Shown in pieces: positions 52,913 to 62,845 of a stretch of 64,000 bases of DNA; the stretch's first letter is position 1; the number at the start of each line of letters is the position of its first letter. Location of the stretch: positions 513,501 through 577,500 of the forward strand of contig OX327693.1 in the NCBI GenBank assembly GCA_946807835.1. The letters are read 5' to 3'. Source of the stretch: Ailanthus altissimus (Eukaryota > Streptophyta > Magnoliopsida > Sapindales > Simaroubaceae). The translations under genes were made by a program, and so were the position numbers. The notes below the pieces were generated by a model. It was not told the origin of the DNA. It saw nothing but the letters and a program-made list of their open reading frames with translations, and ran no database searches.

Positions 52913-54565
52913 ATTGGAGTTTTGGTGATTCAACAATCTTATATGGGCAAGAATTATAAAGAATATCAAAGAGGAAAGTCATAAGAAGTCTAGGATGTGT
53001 AGGACATGAAAGAGGAAGTAAAGTAAGACTCGAAGATACAAAAGAAGGCAAGAAAAACATCGAGGCTCTGTACAGGATGGAGCATTATGGTGCTTAAAGC
53101 TGGACGCCATAGTGCCCAGAGATAGTATATCCAGCATCGCAGTATTGGTCACAGCATAATGCAGTGTTGTCTTTGGCATCATGACGCTAAAGCAGGAAAA
53201 GTCCGTTTTGGCTTCAGACTTCTGAGTTTTAGGGAGTTTTAGATTCATAAAACACGTAGACTCTTATTCTAAATAGGATTAAAGTTAGTAAGCACGAAAT
53301 AACCTCTATATAAACTCTTGTAAACCCTTTAGATTATAAGTAAGCATTAGGAGAGCCTCTAAGAGAGAAGAATTAAGTAGACATTAAGTCCTTATGTGCG
53401 CTAGAGTGCAACCGCTGTTTGTGTGTTCATTGTTCTTAGGAGAACAAGTGTGCGCCATTCATTAGATCTTTTGAATGTTCTTTATTGCGTTGTCTTGTAA
53501 AATTCTCTAGAGAGTTAATAAAAGAGGCTAAGATCCTTGGTGATAAGGGCCGAAAAAGAGTGTAATGCATCAATACCTTATGCAAGGTGCACGAATGCCT
53601 TTGAAGACGAAAGCCACTAGCTTAGGGAAGTTAAATTTTGGTGGAGACTTAACTGTACTTAACTTTAAGTGATAGAGTATTGGTCTAGATCCGATCCATA
53701 AGCCTTCTTATTTAGAGATTTTAAATTAAGGAAGGGTTTATTGAAGTTTTGGTGATTCAAAAATCTTGTGTGGGTAAGAATTGTGAAGAATATCAAAGAA
53801 GAGAGTCATAAAAAGGTTAGGATATGTAGGACACAAAAAGAGAAGTGAAATCGGACTCGAAAATACAAAAGGAGGCGAGAAAAGCGCAGATGCTAAGTAC
53901 AGGGTTGGACGCTGCGACACCTAGAGATAGTATGTTTGTTGTTGCAGTATTAAGAGTCTAGCACTATAGCACTAGCAGTGACATGACGCAGTGCCAATCC
54001 TTGGCGCTGTGGTGCCAGAGTAAGAAATGTTCATTTTGGCTTCGAACTTCTGAGTTTTATGGAGTTTTGAACTCATAAAACATGTGGACTCTTATTCGAA
54101 ATAGGATTAATGTTAGTAGGCACAAAATAATATCTATATAAACCCTTATAAATCATTTAGATTAAAATTAAGTATTAAGAAAAACTCTAAAATAGAGAAG
54201 AACTAGGTAGACACTAAGTGCTTGTGTGCGCTAGAGTGAAGCCGCTATTTTGGTGTTCATTATTCTTGGAAGAACAAGGGTACACCATTCATTAGATCAT
54301 TTTGAGTGTTCTTTATTGTGTTTTCTTGTAAAATTTTCTAAGGAGTTAATAAGAGAGGTTAGGGTCTTTAGATCCACCATTAACATAGGCAATTAGCCGA
54401 ACTACATAAGTGATTGTGTTGTGCATTTGATTATCTACTTTACATTCTTATTGTTTTTGCTTGATATTTTAGTTTTTTTCACTGTACAAAAAGATTAAGG
54501 TTTAAGGTTGATCTTGATTAGAGTTCTTCGCTTAAGCTAATCTCACAAGGAGAAGAGCATTTTCT
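52913..54565 (+). mobile_element. LTR-pair element inserted in LINE copy B
   Basis: Two diverged direct repeats start near 52915 and 53742, each with TTTATTGRAGTTTTGGTGATTC at or near its start. Both contain AAGAATATCAAAGA, a decayed palindromic minisatellite, and CTTGTAAA with GAGTTAATAA near 53515 and 54345. The second continues with GATCCACCATTAACATAGG, a decayed form of the Copia-1 LTR phrase at 37151; the first lacks it. About 200 bp of unrelated sequence lies between. It carries no coding, so a TRIM-like or truncated Copia element is likely. The LINE resumes after it with GGGTAGAGAAATTATG. Confidence 0.6.
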
Positions 54566-54690
54566 TCTTTTCTTAACGATGGGTAGAGAAATTATGATCA
54601 AAGTTGTCATTCAGGAGTTTTTGGGCTACTTTATAAACGTATTTCTTCTTCCAGCTTCCCGTTTTCATGGTTTAAACAATGTGTACATTT
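54566..54690 (+). pseudogene. LINE copy B, part 2
   Basis: It reads GREIMIKVVIQEF after the LTR-pair insertion, matching LINE copy A at about 47625-47740, then stops at the start of the organelle-like block. Confidence 0.7.
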
Positions 54691-55557
54691 TTTTTGGGGG
54701 TACTTTTCTAGTTACGATCTCATACGATGCATTTTTGACTTAATGGATGAGGGGTTGTGTGGGCAATTCCTGAATATCGATAGAATGTAATTCTGACAAC
54801 AAATGTAGATTATGTAAAAAATGCTCATTATGGACCCGATTGCAGTTGAATTTTAGAATTTTCTTTTACCTCCTCTCCCGACCCTACTCAATTGGGGTCG
54901 TGAACTTCCATTCAATTTAGAATTCTCTTAGAATTCTAATTGTTTTGTCTAAAGCCTAATTATTTAGAATTAGAATATTATGTATATTTTATAATATAGA
55001 ATAAAATAGGTTAATAAAAATAAAATTAGGTTAGAAAAAAAAATTTTCAAATGACTTTTGCTTTTGAGCTAACAGTAGCGGATGCCATAGTATTGCTCTG
55101 ACCCAAATAATATTAATTTGGCATGAGCTACATGAGCCTCCAGCAGTTTACCGAATAAATTAGAGAATAACCATCGGACCAAATTTTTCATAAAATTGAG
55201 ATTCTTTCGTTTCCTTCCTAATCAGAGAGGGCTTTATCTCGAGAAAGATTTATGGGATTACATTAATTGTTCAATTTGCGAAGACAAAAAATTAGAAAAG
55301 AATAGCCTTAATAAGTAGGACTCTGCTACTATAGGATGCAGAGACAAGGTAAGTGAAGTGAAGATAGTCAACTTTGAGGGAATTTTAAAAAACAAAACGA
55401 AGGAAAATCAACTAAGGTTGTACTAAAGCTCTAATCCTAACCGGCATGCCTCCAACTATAAGCTATCTCGTGATAAACTATTCGAGCTATACAATCTTGA
55501 ATCGTAGACCTTCTTGGTAAAACAGATCAAACTAACTCTTATCAAAATGATTCAAAC

Positions 55558-55654
55558 TCTTTAATGTTGAAGAATAAGTGGATGAGTTATGGTTAGGGTG
55601 AAATACCACTTAAACCCGGAGTTAGTTGGTTCTCCACAAAATGCGTTGAGGTGC
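55558..55654 (+). pseudogene. Plastid 23S rRNA fragment (degraded)
   Basis: About 95 bases read like the plastid large-subunit rRNA around the conserved GGTTCTCC helix: ATGTTGAAGAATAAGTGGAT, GGTTAGGGTGAAATACCACT, then TTAGTTGGTTCTCCACAAAA and TGCGTTGAGGTGCG. Compared with what I remember of plastid 23S, most changes are C to T or G to A. Flanks do not continue the rRNA, so it is an isolated piece. Confidence 0.75.
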
Positions 55655-55949
55655 GCGCGTATAGTCTTCTACTATGGTAGGGTTCGCCAGGCTCAAGTCA
55701 AAGTAAATAGGTAAGAAGTGGCCTTGGTTTCAGATGGCAAGATCCTTTGCCGTGCCCAACAGCCCAGTTAAAAAATAATCATAGAAATCCAAATATTTGA
55801 CTGGCCTATCACTCTCTTTGAATACGTTAAGGGTGTTTGATAAATAAAAATAAGAGGATCGAACTATTTCTTTTGACTCTTTTTAAATTCGATAAATATT
55901 TTTCTTATATCTCCCCTCGAAGCCCAGGTATCATAAAAGAAAAAGTTGT

Positions 55950-56039
55950 GGAGATTCAAAGGTTTTTACTTCATTCTTCATTTTCTTTTTTTCTATGAAA
56001 AATATTTTTATTCCTAAACTATGAAAGAGATGCCAAATC
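55950..56039 (+). repeat. Dispersed direct repeat within the organelle-like block, copy 1
   Basis: It shares GAGATTCAAAGGTTTT, ATGAAAAATATTTTTATTCC and TGCCAAATC with 59941-60022, about 4 kb away. Confidence 0.7.
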
Positions 56040-56131
56040 TTCTAAGGTCTCACAAAAGTAAACAAGAGTGATTTCTTTCAATTAACTATTTATCTACTGT
56101 ATTTTCATGTAAATAGGGGCTAGAGAGCTCT

Positions 56132-56200
56132 ATGAAAAAATGGTGGTTCAATTTGAGTGGGATCCTGTTATGAATATGAAGGAAAACGAAGCGACAAGTT
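56132..56200 (+). pseudogene. Possible plastid accD start fragment
   Basis: ATGAAAAAATGGTGGTTCAA would encode MKKWWFN, like the N terminus of plastid acetyl-CoA carboxylase beta subunit. The next bases read DPVMN..., similar to a phrase further on in accD, so a piece may be deleted between. It then runs into stops. Similarity is short. Confidence 0.35.
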
Positions 56201-56978
56201 AATTTTATGTCTTTTGAGCCTAATGGCCAAATCTTGAAGTAAAGTTTTGATGGGAAACGAGATCTGCAAGCCAAGGGTGAGCCCTCGTTGCAGTCATCTC
56301 TTTCCTTTTGGTGGTATAGCTGTATGTGTAGATTACCTTTATTCTTTATCTTCTTTATCCTTCAGTTGCTTAGGGCTCCCTAAGGACCCCATTGAATTTA
56401 AAAAATCTTATTTTTTTGAACATGAAGAAATAAAAAAGCCATTACAATTGCCGAAAATACTAGGCCTACTAAAGGCAAAAATGCTAATCTTGAGTTGTTA
56501 TCTAAGGACGAATACCCTCGTTTAAAAGAATATTTTTGGTGTAGAAAGTCTCAAATTCAAGATCTTCTACTGCATGGATTTCCTGGGAAATGAAGAAAAA
56601 GAAAACACTTCAATATGGGTTGAAAAGGGTATGGAGTCTTCTTCCATTGATAGGAGGAGCGATAATGACCGATTGACAAAGAGGTAGCTCCCCAAGAAAA
56701 GGTTAGTTCTTCTTCCTTTAACGATAACTCTTTTCTTTCTCTCTCTCTCTTATTAAACGGCTCTTTCTATTTTTGGGGCATAAGACTCTTAGCTTCCAGC
56801 GAGCTACGTGCATAAGCTTTTTTTCTTTACTAAAAAAAGAATAAGAAGTATCTTCTCAATTCCTCTCCCAGAAAAAAAAAGTGGTCCGTCAACAGAATTT
56901 GCCTTATTATGATAAGGGTACTAGATTTTTATTTTGGTTAAGGAGCTGTAGCTTTACTTAGATAGGAAGGCTTTACTT

Positions 56979-57032
56979 CTTTACTTTCTCTTATTAAAGC
57001 ACTATAGTGCTCTTTAATAATAGAAAGTAAAG
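56979..57032. other. 54-bp near-perfect palindrome
   Basis: It is centred on ACTATAGT, with arms CTTTACTTTCT and AGAAAGTAAAG. The arms pair with one mismatch and a 2-base shift. Such inverted repeats are frequent in plant mitochondrial intergenic DNA. Confidence 0.75.
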
Positions 57033-59377
57033 GGGCATGTATCCATCTTTTTTGTAAAGAAAGGGCTACTTCATGCCCTGCTACTAATAATCGAAAGGGT
57101 TTGTAGCGAGTTGATTCTATAGTGATGGAATGTTTTCGCCGGAGGGGTTTGCCTCCATGGAACGAGTATTCACTATTGCTTACTTCATTCACTCATCTTG
57201 CTACTTTAGAACTATTCAGCGGACATATGGAGTCGAATGTCTCTCTACAATGTAGCACAGGTAGACTAATTATTGTAAGTAATTGTCTCTAGTGGTTTAG
57301 AGTGAGTTCAGTTGCTACTAACTTCTTTGTTTGTAGTTTAATAGATCTACATGTTCTAGTTAATCTAAAATAGGTTTGTGTTCAGTAACAGAAAAGAAAG
57401 AGGCTAGGTAATGCTTTTTTACCCGATAATATTTATAAGGGGGAAGTCTCGAAAGGCATACAAGTGCGTCTTTCATAGATGAATACCAACTCAGTCTATT
57501 CCTACTGTGTGGGAGTATCAGTTAGTCAGTGTCAGGTCAGCCTTTAGGGCACCATTCGCCTTGGGAGTGGTTTAGCCATCAACCTACTTTATGAGGTAGG
57601 GAATTAAACTGGTGACTGTTGCAGTTCTTATCTGCAGCGTATGTGATACCCCACAAGTTGAGTAGTGCTGAGCCAAGGGATCTTCGTTTGGATCCTTACA
57701 ATGCTCACTGAATGGTTCAAGTAAAAATAAATAGGTAAAAAATGGAAATCAATCCATCTTTATAAGAGACAAGATGAGTAAAAGACAAGAATCCCTTAAT
57801 CCTGCAAAAAACAGAAAAGAAATCATTCCGAGGGGAGTGAGAGGGTGGGGGTATTCAAAAAGGAAAGCCATAGGTTCTTGCTTTCCTTGTAGGAAAGGTC
57901 TTACTTTGGTATGGCATTAGAGAAAACTTGTTATAATTATGCGGCTACTATATAGAAAAGACAAGTGAGGCTTCAAGTTTTTCCTGAATAAAATAAATCA
58001 AAATTCCATCGATTGTAACATTATGTTGTAGCTAGTGATTACCAGAGTCGGTGTGTGATCACTTTTGATGAAGCAACCCTTCAGCTACTCCCGTCCATGC
58101 GGAATACCCCCAGCCGGTTCCATCAGGTAACGCTAGGAGCTAATTTGGGGAATCACGAAGCTTTATAATAGAACCTCGATTTTGAAATAGAATGATTGAT
58201 AGAATCGAGATTTGATAAAAGAATGACCAATGCCAAAAAATTCTTTCACAACTACTTGAAAACATGTCATGTGGCTGAATATATAAGGAGGTTCACACAC
58301 CCTAGACAAATCCATCTTGTATCCGTTATTTGTTAGCTTTACTGCTTGTCTTATTTACTTTACCGTTTGCTTTAGTGGGTGGTTTATATCTAGTCCTTTT
58401 GGGCCACCTAACTTGGGCTGATGGCACTTCGTAATAGCGTTTTTTTATTTTTTCTTAGGTCCAACGGCTCTCTAAGGCTTCGATGTACTCGTACCTGCCA
58501 CCAAAACATCATAAAGGATTTAGTGAACGTCTTGAAAGGCTGTAACACAAGAACATTCACTGAATGGTTGTTGGCTTTACTAGAAGAGTATGAAATCAAC
58601 CACGTGTAACTGCTTGGGCATTAAGTGTTTCACTGCTTGAGAAAGTATGTGAGAGGATCAATGTTGAGCAGAAGTGGGGCTCAAGTAGCTAAGAATACAC
58701 CTCCTTTGACTTAGTAGGGCTTGAAAGGCTGGACAATTTTCCTTTCCTGTTTAGTATTTTTAATTTAATTCGAAATAGGAAAAGAAAAGTCGTAAATACC
58801 ACTAGGCCTGGTCCATCGATTGAATGTCATTAGAGTATGATATTCATTCCTTTCCCCAATCCAAGCACCTCATCAAGCACCCATATGTCATAAGTGACCC
58901 CTTATATCATATCATACCTCTTCTTCCATTGAAACCCATCCTTAACCTCTTCCCCTTTATGGTTACTCCATTCTATCGCCTAGGGTCTACAGAATCAAAC
59001 CTATTTCTAAAAAAGCATTATAAAGAGGCAAAACCTAAAGATACTAAGAAAATAGAAAATGTAAAAGGGAATAACTAAGTTCTTAACTAGGTAGAGCACA
59101 AAAACGTGCAAGAGATATACTGGCATCAAGATATAGAGAGAAAACTAACTACTAAACTAAAAAAAGTATAAATTAACCCAAGAAGAAAGAGAGAAGAAAA
59201 TTTTTAAGAGGGTGGGAAATGGAAATAAGGTAAGGCTTCGAAAAGCAAAACTATTAAAATAAAAGAGTTTGTACTATAGGCGAGCCACCATTAATCCTAT
59301 ATTAATGCAAGTTAGCCCTATACCCTTAGGATAGCAAGGTAAAATATAGGCAATTAACAACACAGTATAAGAAGAGT

Positions 59378-59725
59378 TTGTATTTTAGCCAATTGAGAGG
59401 GTGGTTTGATTTCTTGGGGGGCATGCTACCAAGGTGGGGGTACTCGGGATGCTGGGGGAGACTACTGTCCTTCCCACCTAAACCAAAAATTGCTAGATTG
59501 TTAGTGGGAGGGCTTGGTTCAGCCAGCAAGCTTTATGCTTTCTCGAGGAGTGGGTTCTGTCCCCCGAGTCATGGTTTTAAGTATGTTGGCGAGGAACAAG
59601 ATTTGGGCAATGTATATTTTAAGCATTTGGTGAACCACAATTCGTTGGGTGCTTTAGGATATTATATCAGTCAGCTTGGCAATCAATTGACCACTTTCCT
59701 TGGTCGACAAGGAAGTTACCCTTAA
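59378..59725 (+). other. Unrecognised 115-codon open frame
   Basis: This is the longest open stretch in the organelle-like block, with an uneven composition (LPRWGYSGCWGRLL, LLVGGLGSASKLYAF). I recognise no domain or homologue. Plant mitochondria have many such chimeric frames. No evidence of expression can be drawn from sequence. Confidence 0.25.
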
Positions 59726-59802
59726 TCTCTACTTTTAGCATAGTTTATTCTATCTTTTTTTTTTTGGATTTTGGCCTCGCCACTTTAGAAGAGAGGAAAG
59801 AA

Positions 59803-59825
59803 CTCCTCCGTTATAAGCGGAGGAG
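59803..59825. terminator. Strong stem-loop, mitochondrial 3'-end type
   Basis: CTCCTCCG and CGGAGGAG form an 8-bp stem around a 7-base loop (TTATAAG). Stem-loops like this mark transcript 3' ends in plant mitochondria. The role here is a guess and any function is lost in the nucleus. Confidence 0.4.
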
Positions 59826-59940
59826 GGGTTTGCTTTATATATGTTTTTTATATGAAAAAGAGTCACGGTGAAAATTCAAAACATAACCAATAAAATTTAT
59901 ATGAAAAAGAACATTGACTTTTTAGGAAGAAAAAAGCCGC

Positions 59941-60022
59941 AGAGATTCAAAGGTTTTAACTTCATTCTTTTTTTTGTTATGAAAAATATTTTTATTCCTA
60001 AACCAGGAAAGATGTGCCAAAT
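59941..60022 (+). repeat. Dispersed direct repeat within the organelle-like block, copy 2
   Basis: Partner of 55950-56039. Here the segment lies in a 104-codon open frame (59868-60182) that leads, after a frameshift, into the reverse-transcriptase fragment. Confidence 0.7.
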
Positions 60023-60171
60023 CACACAACCATATAAGGAAGATATTATTATCATGGATGCTCTCTTCTTACTTTTAAAAATCATATTTGAGAATCTATT
60101 TTTTTTACTTATTCTCATGGCTTTTGAAAAGAGAAAGGGCACTAACCTTCTTCGTTCATGTCGAATGATGG

Positions 60172-60345
60172 GAAAAGATTGATCGACTTATTATTATTAA
60201 AATAGATATAGTAAGGTGTTTTGATAACATAGATCATGCGTTATTAAATTCCATGGTGGAATTGCATATAGAAGAATCCAAGCATTTAAGCATTAACGCC
60301 CCTTTATTGATACCTTCTTTTAGAGGTAAAGAGGGCAATGCTTAA
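60172..60345 (+). pseudogene. Group II intron-type reverse transcriptase fragment
   Basis: The frame reads IIIKIDIVRCFDNIDHALL and then VELHIEE before stopping at TAA 60343-60345. The D-x-x-x-C/A-F-D-x-I-D-H motif is the RT domain motif of organellar group II intron maturases and related mitochondrial RTs. It differs from the Copia and LINE palm motifs elsewhere in the window. The upstream frame 59868-60182 may be the same protein in another phase. Confidence 0.5.
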
Positions 60346-60402
60346 AATAATTCCTATGCAATCAAACTTAAGCATTAACGCCCCTTTATTGATACCTTCT
60401 TT
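60286..60402. repeat. 35-bp direct repeat, 82 bp apart
   Basis: The same 35 bases, starting TTAAGCATTAACGCCCC, occur at 60286-60320 and 60368-60402. The first copy is inside the RT fragment frame, the second beyond its stop. Confidence 0.85.
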
Positions 60403-60839
60403 TTGATATATGATATTAGTGCACTCAAGCAACCTATATTACTAATAAGAATGAAGGGCCCTATATAAGCCATATCGTTGTAAAGCTCGAGATCGAAAGT
60501 GTTACTTATTTTGAGAAAGAAGGGCCATTATATTAGTACAGACGCGTTACCTTATCTATAGTAATAGGGCTTTTCTTTTTCATTAGTACTTTTAATAAAG
60601 AAGTTTACATTTAGGCTTTACATAGAAAAGGCTTTTTCAACTTACTTTGCTACAGTAGACATTTAGCAAGGTTTCGCAGTTTATGGCTTAAAGGACTTAG
60701 TACTGTAACAAGAGGTATTAGAGTCAAAGGTTTGGCTAAGCGATGGCTAGTGGGAAGAAGCTGTAGGCTAGTACCATCGAAGAGGCTTGATGGAGACAGT
60801 TCGAATCAAGCAAAACCAATGGCATTCATTGGCACCCGA

Positions 60840-61220
60840 GATGCTAAGGATCAAAGCCTTTTGGGATATGGAGCGGCTTGTCAGGCTACGTTTGAGGGTG
60901 AATACGGCTGCCATGTATTTTCATGGTTCAGCCAAGTTCTGGTGGTAGACCAAAAGATGTAAAGAACGCAAAGTGTGAAGTGAAATTAGATCTATTTTGA
61001 GGCAGACAGAATGCAGGGTTCCTGCTCGGTTATGGTCCGACATGTTGATGAGCCTGAAGCAAACATGCCCTATATGCGAGTATGTGAATGCCTTCTTTCG
61101 TGGTTCTCCCTATACATTTTTGATATGACGGAAGAGGACCGATCTTTAATTTCATGAAGGAGCTCCAACCTGCCCCAAAAATTCCAAGACTTAATGGCGA
61201 AACAAGCAGCTAGCCTGCTA
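60840..61220 (+). pseudogene. Gypsy gag relic
   Basis: With frameshifts the + strand gives IKAFWDMERL, VNTAAMYFHGSAKFWW, then EYVNAF, FDMTEEDRSL and LNGETSS. This is the order of the retrotransposon gag domain (Retrotrans_gag, WD-ME...AKLWW...EYV...F...EED type). It lies at the right end of the organelle-like block and may have travelled with it, or be a separate nuclear fragment. Confidence 0.55.
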
Positions 61221-61740
61221 GATTGAAAGTATTTGGCCATAGGGAGTCGAGAGTAGGCTAAGGGCAAGGGACTAAAGTCTCGAAAAGGTAGGGACTACAA
61301 GAAGAAGCAAAGTCAAGCCTGAGACCAAGAAAAGCGAGCTCAAAATCCGTTCATCGACAGTCAAGGAAATCCGAAAACAAGACGACAACGCAAGGTCGTG
61401 TACCAAAAAACTGCCACCCAGTAGAATGTACCAACGCCTGAATTTGACAGACGCGATGATGATAGATACAAAATGTGCCAAGCCCATGTCCTTCCCAATC
61501 TAAGGGATAGTGTAGAGCGAACATGACTGATTCTTCCCGAATCTTTTCAGACAAGGAGGGAACAACATGCCAGTTCGATGTAGGTTTTCCAACCCGATAG
61601 GACCATTTTCCCAAGCGCCCGACTCAACAACAACATAGTCTCATAGCTGGCACAGCGAAGCCTATCATCCCCTATCTTTATTGCACCCTGGACACCCAAT
61701 CGATCATTCCTCAATTGACACATGACAACCCTGAGTACGA

Positions 61741-62630
61741 GAGAGTGTATGCAATAGTAAAAAGATGGAAGAATGGGGTTCCAAAATCTATTTCTCTTTA
61801 ATAAGGCTATGCTTGGAAAGCGAGGATGGCAAATTTTGAGTAATCTCTGGAATTCCTAATGGCTCGGCTTCTGAAACTTTTGTGCTTCACAAGTTCTTCT
61901 TTTTTGTAGGCCAAACTGAAAGCTTTTATATCTTTCAGATGGAAAAGCCTACTTTGGGGTAAGGAAGTAATTGTTTATGGTGCTTGATAGGGATTCGGGG
62001 ACAAAACCAAAATCTTAATTATCATGATAGATGGCTCCTGTGCCCTTTTTCTTTCAAGCTACTTTATTCTCATATCTTAGTCGAGCATACGAAGGTGCCA
62101 GTACTAATATCCGAGACAAATGCCTGGAAGAGTGAATTGATTCAACAATCCTTTATAGGGGAAGAACATGTAATTTTAGTCTTCCTCGGTCTGCATAGAA
62201 TGCAATTATTCCGCGAAATCGGGTACTAGATCGCTAAAGCTTTCAAGAAAAAGCTAGTAGTTCTGATAAATATGAAATATGTGTTTGGTGGCAGCGTTTG
62301 TTGAAGATTAATGTCCCAGAAAAAGTGAGAATGTTTGTGTGGCGGGATTCACATGACTAGATTCCAAAAAATGTTAACTTAAGATGACATCATGCTCCTA
62401 TAGAGGATACATGCCGATATGTGGAATAGGAGCCGAAAATACCATCCTCGCATTATTGATGTGTAGATCTTTGAATTTGATCCGAGAGCCATGCGGTTCC
62501 TGAAGGAGATCTTTTGCTCACACCAAACATCAGTTTGTGGACTTCTAGTCTCGTCTTTGCACTAATTATTCGATGACGACGTTGAGCTTCTGTGTGTTGT
62601 GTTTAGAGGGTGTGGTTTGTTAGTAGTCAA
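61741..62630 (+). pseudogene. LINE copy B, part 3
   Basis: Resumes with AGTGTATGCAATAGTAAAAA and continues through RWLLCPFSFK- and VWFV-like wording to the same end point as copy A. It matches 47801-48660 throughout, with many stops. Confidence 0.7.
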
Positions 62631-62845
62631 CACAATAAATTAAATAATAATAAAAAAATGAATCGTATTTAATATTAAAAATATATAATCAGTTAAAATA
62701 TTTGACTAAATTATACTTAAATTAACTTATTTTATTTTTATTATACTTTTCATATTTGTGTCAATCTTAAAAATTTTTGCCGATTCTTATTATCCTCACT
62801 TAAGTTGATGAGAAAATATTTTTGGACTCCCAACTTGTTATTGGA
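62631..62845 (+). repeat. Shared segment after LINE copy B
   Basis: Counterpart of 48661-48905, ending at TTTTTGGACTCCCAACTT. Confidence 0.65.

Larger units (their letters stand above)
54690..61740. other. Organelle-like DNA block (candidate NUMT) inside LINE copy B
   Basis: About 7 kb separates two parts of one LINE. Copy A has only 60 bp between the same points. Content differs from the surrounding AT-rich repeats. It includes a plastid 23S rRNA-like stretch, a group II intron-type RT fragment, a possible plastid accD start, a Gypsy gag relic, and strong hairpins and inverted repeats. Plant mitochondrial genomes commonly carry this mix. No complete gene is seen; all frames over 60 codons in the block are unrecognised or broken. 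Mitochondrial origin is an inference. Confidence 0.55.

Noticed and set aside
58421..58609. 62-codon frames on both strands in the organelle-like block
   Set aside because: Overlapping frames on both strands, no recognised homologue, and surrounded by stops.
60732..60962. 76-codon frame that looked like a small mitochondrial protein
   Set aside because: The neighbouring frame gives a Gypsy gag signature (AAMYFHGSAKFWW), so this frame is its shadow.
61351..61614. 87-codon - strand frame at the right end of the organelle-like block
   Set aside because: Antisense to the presumed continuation of the Gypsy relic, with no motif of its own.
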